From CBDUEF01 sp018063485 (GTDB taxonomy: Bacteria; Pseudomonadota; Alphaproteobacteria; Rhodobacterales; Rhodobacteraceae): a stretch of 39,586 nucleotides of DNA. The DNA is taken from NCBI GenBank assembly GCA_037045435.1, contig JBAOID010000029.1, positions 1 to 39,586 of the forward strand, in the 5' to 3' direction. Position numbers and translations under genes: made by a program. The notes below the pieces were generated by a model. It made no database searches. It saw only the letters and a list, made by a program, of their open reading frames with translations, and was not told the origin of the DNA. This document shows, in pieces, positions 15,643-24,917 of the stretch. How positions within the stretch are numbered: position 1 is the stretch's first letter; each line of letters begins with the position of its first letter.

Positions 15643-17003
15643 TCCGTTCGCTGCGCCAACGGCTGCTGTTCATTCTTGGCGGCAGCATCATCGCGGCCTG
15701 GCTGGCCACGGCATTCTTCTCATATCTCGACACCAGACAACTGATTGACGAGATGCTGGACACCCAACTTGCACAATCGGCCAATCTCCTTGTTGTCCTG
15801 CTCGACCGCCTGCCGCAGGGCGATCTGGCTGAAACCATGCTGCATCAACCGGGTGCCGACGCTGATCAGATGATTGCCTTTCGTGTTCAGGCAGGCACCG
15901 GCAGCACCGAAGCCGACAGTGTGGGTTCGCCAGCCTTTCCGACCGATCACTGGCAACCAGGATTTCGCGATGCAACCTCGGATGGTCTGATATGGCGCGT
16001 GTTCGGGGCAACGGACGGCGCGGGGCACCTTGTCGAGGTGGCGCTGCGCCATGATGTCAAAGGCAAATTCGCCGACCGCGTGGCCGTTCACATCCTGCAT
16101 CCGCTGTGGATCGCGATTCCACTTCTTGGCTGTCTGATCTGGCTGTCGGTACGATGGGGGCTGCGCCCATTGCGCGACGTCACCTCGGCGGTCGAGCGCC
16201 GCAGCCCCGATGACATGCACGCACTTGGAGTCGGCACCGCACCTGATGAGATCCGCCCGCTTCTTGAGGCGCTTGACCGCCTGTTTGCACGTATCGCCCT
16301 GCTGCTTGACCGCGAACGCCGCTTTGCGGCCGATGCCGCGCATGAGTTGCGCACGCCGCTTGCCGCGATCAAGACCCATGCCCAGGTCGCCCGCCAGGAG
16401 CACGATCCGAAGAAATGTGCCGCAGCGATTGACGGGGTGATCGAAGGCGCCGACCGGGGCACGCGGCTGGTAGAGCAACTGCTGGTCCTGTCGCGGGTCG
16501 ATCAGGATGCGGCCGCCGGGGCCAGCGAGGCGTTGAACCTTGCGGATCTGGCGGTCGAATGCGTCGCGCAAGCAGCACCCAAAGCGGCGGCCAAGGGCAT
16601 CGACCTGGGTTTCGGTGGCGCATCATGCGACCCGGCCGTCGTGATCGGGAATGCAGATCTGCTCGGAGTCCTGTTGCGCAATCTGCTGGATAATGCGGTC
16701 CGCTACACCCCGGCCGGGGGGGAGGTGACGGTATCGGTCGAAACCCTTGAACAGATGGTCATTCTGCGGGTCGCCGACAGTGGCCCCGGCATTCCACCAG
16801 ACCTGCGCGACCGGGTGTTCGACAGGTTCTACCGTGTGGTGGGTAGCGGGCAGCAGGGGAGCGGCCTGGGCCTTTCGATTGTTTTGCGCATTGCCGAACT
16901 GCATGGCGGATCGGTCAAATTCGAGGTGGGAGAGGGCAGGCGCGGATTTGCCGTCATCGTCACATTGCCCGTCAGCGGTCAGGGCCAAAAGCCAGCCCGG
17001 TGA
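15639..17003 (+). CDS. Sensor histidine kinase (QseC/PmrB-like)
   Basis: This 454-residue inner-membrane kinase has TM1 at about 8-28, a periplasmic sensor loop to about 152, TM2 at about 155-172, a HAMP-like linker (LRPLRDVTSAVERRSPDD) and the dimer/phospho-acceptor motif FAADAAHELRTPLAAIKTH with His235. The catalytic domain carries the N box NLLDNAVRYTP, the G1 box VADSGPGIP and the G2 box GSGLGLSIV. It overlaps the response-regulator gene by four bases, so the two form a unit. The signal is not readable from the sequence; the copper/chromate island suggests metal or envelope stress. The frame is intact. Confidence 0.93.
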   Translation: MIRSLRQRLLFILGGSIIAAWLATAFFSYLDTRQLIDEMLDTQLAQSANLLVVLLDRLPQGDLAETMLHQPGADADQMIAFRVQAGTGSTEADSVGSPAFPTDHWQPGFRDATSDGLIWRVFGATDGAGHLVEVALRHDVKGKFADRVAVHILHPLWIAIPLLGCLIWLSVRWGLRPLRDVTSAVERRSPDDMHALGVGTAPDEIRPLLEALDRLFARIALLLDRERRFAADAAHELRTPLAAIKTHAQVARQEHDPKKCAAAIDGVIEGADRGTRLVEQLLVLSRVDQDAAAGASEALNLADLAVECVAQAAPKAAAKGIDLGFGGASCDPAVVIGNADLLGVLLRNLLDNAVRYTPAGGEVTVSVETLEQMVILRVADSGPGIPPDLRDRVFDRFYRVVGSGQQGSGLGLSIVLRIAELHGGSVKFEVGEGRRGFAVIVTLPVSGQGQKPAR

Positions 17004-17201
17004 TGCGGTGCCGGGCTCGGTGTCGTACCTTTCCGGTCAGGTATCGGCCCTGCGGCCAACCTTTTTCAGGCTTTTGGTCAGCGCAGGTGTCAAGAACTCC
17101 ATCACGGCGCGGATGGCCGACTGCAACACGCAGCATCGGCATTCGGCGCTTGGAATCACGTTGCCGCACGGCTGTGGATTCAATTTCGGATCAATGTCAG
17201 A

Positions 17202-20200
17202 TCAATGGAAGTCCCGGCTCGGAAAGAGTTTCTTGGCCTGTGCGCGTGGATGATGTGCCACTGATCTGACGCTGCCGCCGACGGGCCGCTTTGTCTCATC
17301 CGCCCGCCCGTCATTTGCCTCCATGACTACCGGGCGACCAAGTGTCGCCAGCAAGGTCGACACATCCTCTATCCGCTCTGCAATCAGGTGTGTGACGGCT
17401 CCATCGCGTTCAATCCTGCCCATGACACGAACCAGCCGCCCGGCGATTACAGCTTTGCGAAAGGCTTCGTAAACCTTTTTCCAGATCACGACATTTGCCG
17501 TGCCAGTTTCATCTTCAAGCGTCAGGAATATCACGCCGGAAGCGGTGCCGGGGCGTTGGCGGGTGATGACAAGCCCGGTGATCGTGACGCGCCCTCTTGC
17601 TTGCGGCAGGCGGTCATGGGGTAGACTTTCGGGCAGACCTGGGCGCAAAAGCTCCATCGGATGCGCTCGCAGCGACAGTCGCAGCGACAGATAATCCTCG
17701 ATCACCTCCTGGCCCAGGGTCATTTGCGGCAGCGTGACGGCGGGCTCTGTTTCCCCCTCCCCGTCAGGTCCAAAGAGTGGCAGAGGTGCCGGAGCCTTCA
17801 GCGCCTTGGCGGACCACAGAGCATCTCGGCGGGTCAGACCAAGCGCGGCAAAGGCATCAGCTTCGGCGAGGCGTTCCAGCGTGTCGGGACGCACACCAGC
17901 CCTTCGCCAAAGGCTTTCTACGTCAGGATAGCCATTGCCGCGTGAAGCCGCTATCCATGAGGCATCCTCATCACGCATTCCCTTGATCTGGCGGAAGCCC
18001 AATCGCAGGGCTAACCCGCCATCCGCGCGTAGTTCCAGCGTGCAATCCCAGACGGAGTGATTGACCGAAATCGGTCGCACCTCGACGCCATGATCGCGCG
18101 CATCGCGCACCAGTTGCGCAGGGGCATAAAATCCCATCGGTTGGCTGTTCAACAAAGCACAGGTAAAGACGGCCTGATGGTGGCATTTCAGCCAAGCCGA
18201 GATATAGACCAATCTTGCAAAGCTCGCGGCGTGTGACTCCGGGAAGCCATAGCTGCCGAAACCTTCAATTTGAGCGAAACATCGCGCCGCGAAATCCGCA
18301 TCATAGCCGCGCGCCAACATGCCGGAAACGAAACGATCTCGAAAGCTGCCAATGGTGCCCATGCGCTTGAAGGTAGCGAGACTGCGGCGCAGGCGGTCGG
18401 CCTCCGAGGGCGTAAAGCCCGCTGCGACCACGGCAATTTGCATTGCCTGTTCCTGAAACAGCGGCACACCATAGGTGCGTGCCAACACCTCCATTAAAGC
18501 AGGGCCAAGGTCTTCAACCTTTTCTCGGCCCATGCGGCGGTTGATGAAGGGATGCACCATGCCACCTTGTATTGGGCCGGGACGAATGATGGCAACTTCG
18601 CAGACCAGATCATAAAACTTTCGAGGTTGCATTCGTGGCAAAAAGTTTAGCTGGGCGCGGCTCTCGACTTGGAACACGCCGATGGCGTCAGCCTTGCAAA
18701 GCATATCGTAGACTGGGACATTTTCGGGCGGCACGTTGGCGAGCGTCAGCCTTTGGCCCTTATGGTCGGCGAGCAGAGTAAAGGCCTTGCGGATCGCAGT
18801 GAGCATCCCGAGGGCAAGGATATCGACTTTCAACAAGCCGAGTGCGTCGATATCGTCCTTGTCCCATTCGATGATGGTGCGATCCTCCATCGCCGCGTTT
18901 TCAATAGGGCACAACTCATCCAGCCGTCCTTGGGTGATCACGAAGCCACCGACATGTTGCGACAGGTGCCGAGGGAAGCCGATAATCTCTCCGATCAACT
19001 TTGCCGCCAGCACCATGCGGCTGTCAGCCGGGTCTAAGCCGGCGTCACGCATCCGGTCCTCGCCGGGCGCGGTGGAGGACCAGCCCCAAATCTGGCCTGC
19101 GAGGCGCGCTATCACGTCTTGGGACAGGCCCATGACCTTGCCCACCTCTCGGATAGCGGCGCGACTGCGAAAATGGATCACAACGGCCGTCAACCCGGCG
19201 CGCTCACGTCCGTAACGCTCGTAAATCCACTGGATCACTTCTTCGCGGCGCTCATGTTCGAAATCCACATCAATATCCGGCGGCTCGCCGCGCTCTTTCG
19301 AGATAAACCGCTCAAAGATCAGCGTAATGCTCTCTGGCGGCACTTCGGTAATGCCAAGCAGATAGCAGACCACCGAGTTGGCCGCCGAACCACGGCCCTG
19401 ACATAGAATGCCTTTGGAGCGGGCGAATTGCACAATGTCATGTACGGTCAGGAAATATGGCGCATAATCCACCTCGCGGATCAGCGTCAGTTCCTTTTCC
19501 ACGCGGTGGACGATCTTGGGTGGCGGGCCATCGGGATAGCGCCAATGCAGGCCGTCGCGCGTCAGCCGTTCAAGGCGAGCCTGTGCTGGTTCACCATCGC
19601 GCGCCTCATCGGGGTATTGATAGCGCAGATCGTCAAGACGGAACGCGCAGCGGTCGGCGATTTCGACCGTCCGGCGCAGAGCGGCGGGATGGCGGTGGAA
19701 CAGACGGGCCATCTCACCCCCCGATTTCAGGCGGCGTTCGCCATTCGGCAGCCGCCGCGTGCCGATATTGTCAATCGTGCAGCCTTCCCGAAGACAGGTC
19801 AGAACATCGGCCAAGGGGCGGCGGGCTGAGCGGTGCATCAAGACATCGCCCACAGCGATCATTGGCATGTTTGCACCTTGGGAAAGTGCGGCCAGCCGAT
19901 CAATCCGGGTTTGATCCCGCCCGTCATAGCGTGGTGCCGCACCAAGAAAGCACTGGCCTGGAAAGGCACGCGCCATAGCGAAGAGATCGGCGCGGGTGGT
20001 GCCGGGGCTGACATCCTCCAGCGGGTCGGGGGGCAATGCAATCAGGATGATGCCCTTTGCCCAATCTAACAGATCGGCGCGATGAAGATGGCATTCGCCC
20101 TTCGGGGCACGCCGTTTGCCCAGCGACAGCAACCTTGTCAGGCGGGACCATGCGGCCAGATCAGTCGGTAGTGCCAGCCACTGCACGTCGCTATCGGTGA

Positions 20201-20558
20201 GCACCAAGCGCGCGCCAGCGATCAACTTTGGCAAAGCTGCGTCGGGAAAAGTCGGAGCTTTCGTATCGCCAGTGAAATGCCGAACTGTTTGCCGACTGGA
20301 ATGGTCCGTCACGCGCTGCGAGCGAATTGCCGCCCCCTCCTGCGCGGCCCCACCCTGTGCAGGGGCCTCATCTCTTAGGCGGGTCAATTCTTTCAACGCC
20401 GAATAGGCGCGCACGACCCCTGCAACAGAGTTGCGGTCGGTGATTGCGATGGCGGCAAGACCCAGCTCTGCCGCCCTTGTGACCAGTTCTTCAGGGTGCG
20501 ATGCGCCCGTCAGAAAGGTAAAGTTTGATGTTACGCAAAGCTCGGCATAGGCGGTCAT
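17202..20558 (-). CDS. dnaE2: Error-prone DNA polymerase DnaE2 (ImuC)
   Basis: This 1118-residue C-family polymerase has an N-terminal PHP domain (YAELCVTSNFTFLTGASHPEELV, about 1-60), the catalytic palm acidic motif PPDIDVDFEHERREEVIQW (about 400-418), GRGSAANSVVCYLLG, helix-hairpin-helix segments and a C-terminal OB-fold (VTITGLVITRQRPGTASGVIFLTLEDETG). It lacks the tau- and epsilon-binding tails of replicative DnaE1. It performs damage-induced, error-prone translesion synthesis with ImuA and ImuB. ATG 20558 overlaps the imuB stop (ATGA), which fixes the start. It is the last gene of the LexA-controlled operon. No frameshift is seen over 3.4 kb. Confidence 0.96.
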   Translation of the reverse strand: MTAYAELCVTSNFTFLTGASHPEELVTRAAELGLAAIAITDRNSVAGVVRAYSALKELTRLRDEAPAQGGAAQEGAAIRSQRVTDHSSRQTVRHFTGDTKAPTFPDAALPKLIAGARLVLTDSDVQWLALPTDLAAWSRLTRLLSLGKRRAPKGECHLHRADLLDWAKGIILIALPPDPLEDVSPGTTRADLFAMARAFPGQCFLGAAPRYDGRDQTRIDRLAALSQGANMPMIAVGDVLMHRSARRPLADVLTCLREGCTIDNIGTRRLPNGERRLKSGGEMARLFHRHPAALRRTVEIADRCAFRLDDLRYQYPDEARDGEPAQARLERLTRDGLHWRYPDGPPPKIVHRVEKELTLIREVDYAPYFLTVHDIVQFARSKGILCQGRGSAANSVVCYLLGITEVPPESITLIFERFISKERGEPPDIDVDFEHERREEVIQWIYERYGRERAGLTAVVIHFRSRAAIREVGKVMGLSQDVIARLAGQIWGWSSTAPGEDRMRDAGLDPADSRMVLAAKLIGEIIGFPRHLSQHVGGFVITQGRLDELCPIENAAMEDRTIIEWDKDDIDALGLLKVDILALGMLTAIRKAFTLLADHKGQRLTLANVPPENVPVYDMLCKADAIGVFQVESRAQLNFLPRMQPRKFYDLVCEVAIIRPGPIQGGMVHPFINRRMGREKVEDLGPALMEVLARTYGVPLFQEQAMQIAVVAAGFTPSEADRLRRSLATFKRMGTIGSFRDRFVSGMLARGYDADFAARCFAQIEGFGSYGFPESHAASFARLVYISAWLKCHHQAVFTCALLNSQPMGFYAPAQLVRDARDHGVEVRPISVNHSVWDCTLELRADGGLALRLGFRQIKGMRDEDASWIAASRGNGYPDVESLWRRAGVRPDTLERLAEADAFAALGLTRRDALWSAKALKAPAPLPLFGPDGEGETEPAVTLPQMTLGQEVIEDYLSLRLSLRAHPMELLRPGLPESLPHDRLPQARGRVTITGLVITRQRPGTASGVIFLTLEDETGTANVVIWKKVYEAFRKAVIAGRLVRVMGRIERDGAVTHLIAERIEDVSTLLATLGRPVVMEANDGRADETKRPVGGSVRSVAHHPRAQAKKLFPSRDFH

Positions 20559-22051
20559 GCAAATTCGCCTTGTGCATACCAATTCGCGGCCTCCGCCTTT
20601 GACCCGCCGCGCGCCTGAGGGGTGACAAACAACCAGAGGCGCGGGCCTTGCTGCGTCTCGATTCGCCAGTAATCACGCAATCCGCTGCGCCACGCCGGAT
20701 CGTCAAACCACCATTCTGGCGCGATCCGCTCCGGTCCTGTTGCACGCAGAGTGGTGAAGCTCATCCCTCGCCATCGGAATGCCGCCGGCGGGTTGCCGGA
20801 GGCGGCTGCGAGAAGCTCGGGCGGGAATAGCGTGATGGGTCTGGATGGCCCGGCGCGCGCTGACGATGGCTCAGGCGCAGTATAGGCGGCGGGGGCGAGA
20901 AGGAAGCTGCGTTCAGGGATTAAACTTTCGGCAGGCAAAAGCCGCAAGACCCTGTCAAAACCGATCCGGTTGCCGACAGATGACAGCAGATCGGCAAGCG
21001 CATCCTCATGCCGGATGGGAGGCCCCGCACCGATCTGTTCTGGGACAAGCGCTTCGGTCAGTGGAGCGCAGAGCCGCAACGCGTCGATGCCAAAGCCAGC
21101 GTCGATCTCATCCACCCCCTTCGCAAACAGGGCGGCGATGCGGACGGGGTCGCGCATTGGCCGGGCCAGACCGATTTCCACTACAGCGGTGCCGCGATCC
21201 ACCCGCCGCATTTCCAGCCGCACCCGGCGCGCGCCCATATGGTGCAGTCCGAGTTTGGCGCATAGCCGATCTAGCAAACGGGCAAGCCCCGCCATGACAT
21301 CCTCTTGCTTGCCAATAGGCTCCGGGAGGGTCATCCGCACTCCGAAATGTGGCGCATCTGGCCCCGCTGCTACAGGTTCCATCTGTGTGCCAAGCGCCTG
21401 ATCCAGTCGCAGCACCAGCCCCGGCCCGAAGCGGCGGGCCAAAGGTGCGCGCGGCTGCAAGATCAGATCTGCGATGCGTGCAAGGCCCATGCGCGCCAGC
21501 GCTTCGGCGGTGTCGTGATCCACACGCAACGCGGTGACAGGCAGGTGCCCGATGCCTTCAGCCAAGCGCCCATCGGCCACGATACCGCCGCCGTGGCGAG
21601 ACAGGGCATGTGCGGCCCCACGCGTGCCTGCTATGGCACTGATCGCCGCAAGACCTGCACGCTCCAGCCGCGCTTGCAGGTCTTCTCGCAGCGCCTGCTC
21701 ACCGCCAAAGAGATGTGGAACCCCCGAGATATCGGCGATTAGGCCGTCAATGCCATCCGTGCCAACCATCGGAGCATAGCGCCCTGCCCAGCGGCGCAAC
21801 GATGCCAGTGCGGCCTTTTCGGCAGCAAGATCGGCGGTGCGGGTTGCAAGGTCGGTGCAGATCGCGCGGGCGTCGGCCAAGGCCATACCCGTCTTGAGGC
21901 CCCGTGCGATGGCGGCAGTGTTCACACAATGCAGATGATCGGCATTACCCGACCGATGGGTCAGGGCAAATGGCCCCTCAATGGGCCTGTTCCGTAGGCT
22001 CGTGTCGCTTGCGAGCCTCGGAAACCATATGGAAAGCAGCCGACGCGCCAT
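20555..22051 (-). CDS. imuB: ImuB, inactive Y-family polymerase-like mutasome protein
   Basis: This 498-residue member of the DinB/Y-family fold starts MARRLLSIWFPRLASD, with FALTHRSGNADHLHCVNTAAIARGLKTGMALADARA (about 28-65) and the palm and little-finger regions (GLIADISGVPHLFGGEQAL, YAPMVGTDGIDG). As in other ImuB proteins, the normal catalytic acidic residues of active Y-family polymerases are not apparent. It acts as the bridge that brings DnaE2 to the beta clamp. The start overlaps the end of imuA by 74 bases and the stop overlaps the dnaE2 start, showing tight coupling. The frame is intact. Confidence 0.94.
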   Translation of the reverse strand: MARRLLSIWFPRLASDTSLRNRPIEGPFALTHRSGNADHLHCVNTAAIARGLKTGMALADARAICTDLATRTADLAAEKAALASLRRWAGRYAPMVGTDGIDGLIADISGVPHLFGGEQALREDLQARLERAGLAAISAIAGTRGAAHALSRHGGGIVADGRLAEGIGHLPVTALRVDHDTAEALARMGLARIADLILQPRAPLARRFGPGLVLRLDQALGTQMEPVAAGPDAPHFGVRMTLPEPIGKQEDVMAGLARLLDRLCAKLGLHHMGARRVRLEMRRVDRGTAVVEIGLARPMRDPVRIAALFAKGVDEIDAGFGIDALRLCAPLTEALVPEQIGAGPPIRHEDALADLLSSVGNRIGFDRVLRLLPAESLIPERSFLLAPAAYTAPEPSSARAGPSRPITLFPPELLAAASGNPPAAFRWRGMSFTTLRATGPERIAPEWWFDDPAWRSGLRDYWRIETQQGPRLWLFVTPQARGGSKAEAANWYAQGEFA

Positions 22052-22565
22052 TCCAGTTCACAATCCAGCTTTTCAATGTTCCGCTTTTGTTCTTTTTAAT
22101 GGACCATTGATGCAGTGTCGAGTCCGGAGCCGCGCTGGCGACCGATTGGCAATTCCAGCGACTTTCTGTGGCGTTGCTTCCGGCATCTTGGCGGATAAGC
22201 ATCAGACCTGTGGTGCGTCCCGCCTCTGCGGCGAGTTGCAAGCGGCGGCCAGCGGTCAGCGACAGGGGCTTTTCCGGCTCTGCAATGACGAGACTGACGG
22301 GAACACTGCGCAACGCTTCTTCAACACACCAGAGCAGGTCGATCTCGCCCACAGGCCGCAGCAGATGCAGCCGCGCGCCAACATCGGCGGGCAGGCCGCG
22401 CAGCATCGGCAGATCGGGGGCATGGGAGGGCAAAACCCACACCAACGCGCCCGGATGCCGCGCTGCCTGAAACAACGCAAAGGCCCGCCGCCCCCGGCCA
22501 TCGGCCTCATGGACGCGCCTTTGCAGAAGGCTAAGGGCATCACCAGATGCAGTTTCAAGCCGCAT
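21978..22565 (-). CDS. imuA: ImuA, RecA-like mutasome protein
   Basis: This 195-residue protein starts MRLETASGDALSLLQRRVHEADGRGRRAF at ATG 22565, inside the last codons of the SRAP gene. It shows the ImuA pattern: GALVWVLPSHAPDLPMLRGLPA, ARLHLLRPVGEIDLLWCVEEALRS, and SLVIAEPEKPLSLTAGRRLQLAAEAGRTTGLMLI. ImuA is a RecA-related helper that inhibits or modulates RecA and works with ImuB and DnaE2 in SOS mutagenesis. It overlaps imuB by 74 bases. The upstream in-frame ATG at 22634 would lie deep inside the neighbouring gene and is rejected. Confidence 0.9.
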   Translation of the reverse strand: MRLETASGDALSLLQRRVHEADGRGRRAFALFQAARHPGALVWVLPSHAPDLPMLRGLPADVGARLHLLRPVGEIDLLWCVEEALRSVPVSLVIAEPEKPLSLTAGRRLQLAAEAGRTTGLMLIRQDAGSNATESRWNCQSVASAAPDSTLHQWSIKKNKSGTLKSWIVNWNGASAAFHMVSEARKRHEPTEQAH

Positions 22566-23235
22566 CTTCACGCACACCTTCCGCCACGATTTGCAACACC
22601 CCGTCCGGTAAGGGAAGCTGTAATTGCAACGCATCCGCCACGGGCGCGGTCAGCCAGCGCCGCCATTCCTCTGGTCTGGTCAGGATCACGGGCATGGCTT
22701 TGGGATGGACGAAAGCCACCTCACGGTTAGGGGCGCAGGTCAGAAAGCCGAATAGCTCTGCCGTTACCTCGCCTTCCTTGAGCTTGCGCACCGAGGTCCA
22801 TTCCGTGCGGATACCCGCGAAAAAAGCCAAAGGTCGATCTTGCCCCAGGGCAAACCAAACCGGATGGTTGCGCGGCGCGCCGGGACGGCTGTCGATTTCT
22901 GAAAAGCTGGTGAAGGGCACAAGGCAGCGGTGCTGAACGCCCAACCAGCGTTTCCAATGTGGAGAGGCAACATTGCGAATATTGGTCACGCCCGGATCGG
23001 TGCGCTTGCCCGCCAAAAATACTTGCGGTGTCGGCATCCCCCAGCGAGCGGTGGTCAACTGCCAGCCGCCATTTGCACCGTGCCGGATGATCGGAGCGAG
23101 ATAGTCCGGGTAGATGCTGGGCATCGGCGGCAAGTTACCTGTTTCGTCGTCGAGAACTTCATCATCATTGGCAACATCGTCAAAGATGTGCCGCATCGCG
23201 TCTTGGCTTTTGGTCTGTGAATAGAGGTTGCACAT
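22555..23235 (-). CDS. yedK: SOS response-associated peptidase (YedK/HMCES, SRAP family)
   Basis: This 226-residue protein begins MCNLYSQTKSQDAMRHIF at ATG 23235. After Met removal the Cys becomes the N-terminal catalytic residue that links covalently to abasic sites. Other SRAP blocks are RWGMPTP, DPGVTNIRNVASPHWKRWL, RCLVPFTSFSEID and HPKAMPVILTRPEEWRRWL. The longer frame from 23388 would hide the Cys and cross the LexA box, so it is rejected. It is the first gene of the operon and overlaps imuA by 11 bases. It protects single-stranded DNA at abasic sites, which fits its induction together with translesion synthesis. Confidence 0.93.
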   Translation of the reverse strand: MCNLYSQTKSQDAMRHIFDDVANDDEVLDDETGNLPPMPSIYPDYLAPIIRHGANGGWQLTTARWGMPTPQVFLAGKRTDPGVTNIRNVASPHWKRWLGVQHRCLVPFTSFSEIDSRPGAPRNHPVWFALGQDRPLAFFAGIRTEWTSVRKLKEGEVTAELFGFLTCAPNREVAFVHPKAMPVILTRPEEWRRWLTAPVADALQLQLPLPDGVLQIVAEGVREDAA

Positions 23236-23273
23236 GGTCTGATCCAGAATTGGGGACAGGGGCTCACAAGCAA

Positions 23274-23288
23274 GAACATTGCCAGAAC
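23274..23288 (-). promoter_or_regulatory. LexA (SOS) box, GTTC-N7-GTTC
   Basis: On the minus strand GTTCTTGTC-like context is absent, but the exact pair is GTTC-TGGCAAT-GTTC (plus strand GAAC at 23274-23277 and 23285-23288). This is the alphaproteobacterial LexA consensus. It sits 39 bases before the SRAP start and should control SRAP-imuA-imuB-dnaE2. Confidence 0.85.
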
Positions 23289-23384
23289 CAAGCCCTTGAG
23301 CAAAGCCCTCCAGTGACCTTTGATCAGGAATGCCCGTTTTGCATTGCCGAGACAGTTGACCCCTCGACGAAGTGCAGGTCCAGT

Positions 23385-23590
23385 TCATTTTTCTTCGATC
23401 AGCCTGCTGGCAGGCACGCCAAAGGCCAGCGCGATCTTAGCCATATTATCGACCGCGATGTTCTGTTCCGATCGGCCCGGCCTTGCCGAGGCAGCCGTGA
23501 CGGCGGTATTGGCTCAGATCCACCGCCCGCGCCAGAACTGCCGCGCCGACGGGGCCGCCGTCGGCATCTGGTGGACCTGATTGAATCCGG
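23385..23590 (-). pseudogene. Remnant of an XRE-type HTH regulator
   Basis: The minus strand ends with RSEQNIAVDNMAKIALAFGVPASRLIEEK-stop (stop at 23385-23387), the typical C-terminus of small XRE-family regulators. Upstream, pieces such as GAAVLARAVDLSQ resemble the family start, but in another frame, and the recognition helix is missing. I read this as a deleted and frameshifted relic between the SOS operon and ychF. It has no effect on the LexA box, which lies about 100 bases away. Confidence 0.5.
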
Positions 23591-23615
23591 AGCAGTTGTC
23601 TGTGCGGTGCCCGGT

Positions 23616-24713
23616 TTAGCCGTTGAACAGGAAGTGCAGGACATCACCATCCTTGACTTCATAGGTCTTGCCCTCAACGCGGAACTTCCCCGCCTCCTTG
23701 GCCCCGGCCTCGCCTTTGCCCGCGATGTAATCGTCATAGGCCACGGTCTCGGCCCGGATGAATCCCCGTTCGAAATCGCCGTGAATCACACCTGCTGCCT
23801 GAGGGGCCAAAGTGCCCTGCTCGATTGTCCAGGCCCGAGCCTCTTTCGGTCCGACGGTGAAATAGGTTTGCAGCCCCAGCAGCGCATAGCCCGCCTTGAT
23901 CAACCGGTCGAGCCCGGCTTCGTGCAGGCCCATTTCCTCAAGGAACATTGCAGCCTCGTCTTCGGCCAACTGGCTGATTTCTTCCTCGATCCGGGCCGAG
24001 ATCACCACTGATCCCGCGCCTTGCTGGGCTGCCATCGCAGCCACCCGCGCCGATTGGCTGTTGCCACTGGCAGCCGATGCTTCTTCAACGTTGCAGACGA
24101 AAAGCACCGGTTTGGCAGTCAGCAACTGCAACATCCGCCATTGCCTTTCGTCATCCGCCGCCACTTGCACGGTTCGCGCAGGCTTGCCGGCCTCCAACAC
24201 AGCCAGCGCCAAGCGCAGCAAACGGTCCTGATCGGCCAGATCCTTGTCGCCGCCCTTCAGCTTGCGCGCCAAGCCGGCCAGGCGACGCTCGACACTTTCC
24301 AGATCGGCCAGCATCAGCTCGGTTTCAATGGTTTCGGCATCAGCCACCGGATCTATCCGACCCTCGACATGGGTGATGTCGCCATCCTCAAAGCAGCGAA
24401 GCACATGCGCCACAGCATCACATTCGCGGATATTGGCAAGGAACTGGTTGCCAAGGCCTTCGCCTTTGGAGGCTCCGCGCACGAGGCCTGCAATATCCAC
24501 AAAGGTCATCCGCGTCGGAATGATCTGTTTGGAGCCCGCAATCGCCGCCAACTTGTCCAGCCGTGCATCAGGGACAGCCACTTCACCGACATTCGGCTCG
24601 ATGGTGCAAAATGGAAAGTTCGCCGCCTGTGCGGCGGCCGTGCGGGTCAGCGCATTGAACAGGGTCGATTTGCCGACATTCGGCAAGCCAACAATACCCA
24701 TCTTGAACCCCAT
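23616..24713 (-). CDS. ychF: YchF/Obg-family ribosome-associated ATPase
   Basis: This 365-residue protein starts MGFKMGIVGLPNVGKST, with the P-loop at about 8-16. It has G2/G3 elements (IPTRMTFVDIAGLVRGASKGEGLGNQFL), the atypical G4 region around LFVCNVEE, a coiled-coil insert (ESVERRLAGLARKLKGGDKD) and the C-terminal TGS domain (GLQTYFTVGPKEARAW, VIHGDFERGFIRAETVAYDDYI). YchF binds ribosomes and hydrolyses ATP rather than GTP. It affects stress responses and translation. Start at 24713 is preferred because the family begins MGFKxGIVG; the frame continues 19 codons upstream without a good ribosome site. The frame is intact. Confidence 0.95.
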   Translation of the reverse strand: MGFKMGIVGLPNVGKSTLFNALTRTAAAQAANFPFCTIEPNVGEVAVPDARLDKLAAIAGSKQIIPTRMTFVDIAGLVRGASKGEGLGNQFLANIRECDAVAHVLRCFEDGDITHVEGRIDPVADAETIETELMLADLESVERRLAGLARKLKGGDKDLADQDRLLRLALAVLEAGKPARTVQVAADDERQWRMLQLLTAKPVLFVCNVEEASAASGNSQSARVAAMAAQQGAGSVVISARIEEEISQLAEDEAAMFLEEMGLHEAGLDRLIKAGYALLGLQTYFTVGPKEARAWTIEQGTLAPQAAGVIHGDFERGFIRAETVAYDDYIAGKGEAGAKEAGKFRVEGKTYEVKDGDVLHFLFNG

Positions 24714-24824
24714 CTTCGCACCCCTTTGGCTGAACGCTTGCGGCATAGGGGGAAGGGCGTGCGCGGTCAAGGGTAGGGATGGTGATCAACATCGCGCGGT
24801 TGGGAGGGCAGGAGCCTCCGGCGG

Positions 24825-24847
24825 GGATATTTTTCGGACAGATGAAA
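24825..24847 (+). repeat. Copy 1 of an inverted repeat pair flanking trpA
   Basis: A 23-base segment (ggatatttttc then gacagatgaaa around one variable base) occurs here and, in reverse complement with one mismatch, at 25718-25740. It follows a GC-rich segment (ggagcctccggcgggg), similar to intergenic repeats common in Rhodobacterales genomes. Confidence 0.6.
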
Positions 24848-24917
24848 TGGGGCAGGGCATTGATTTTCCGCCCCTGCACGTGCAATGCCTGAGATAGTTG
24901 CAAGGATGGGCCGGATC

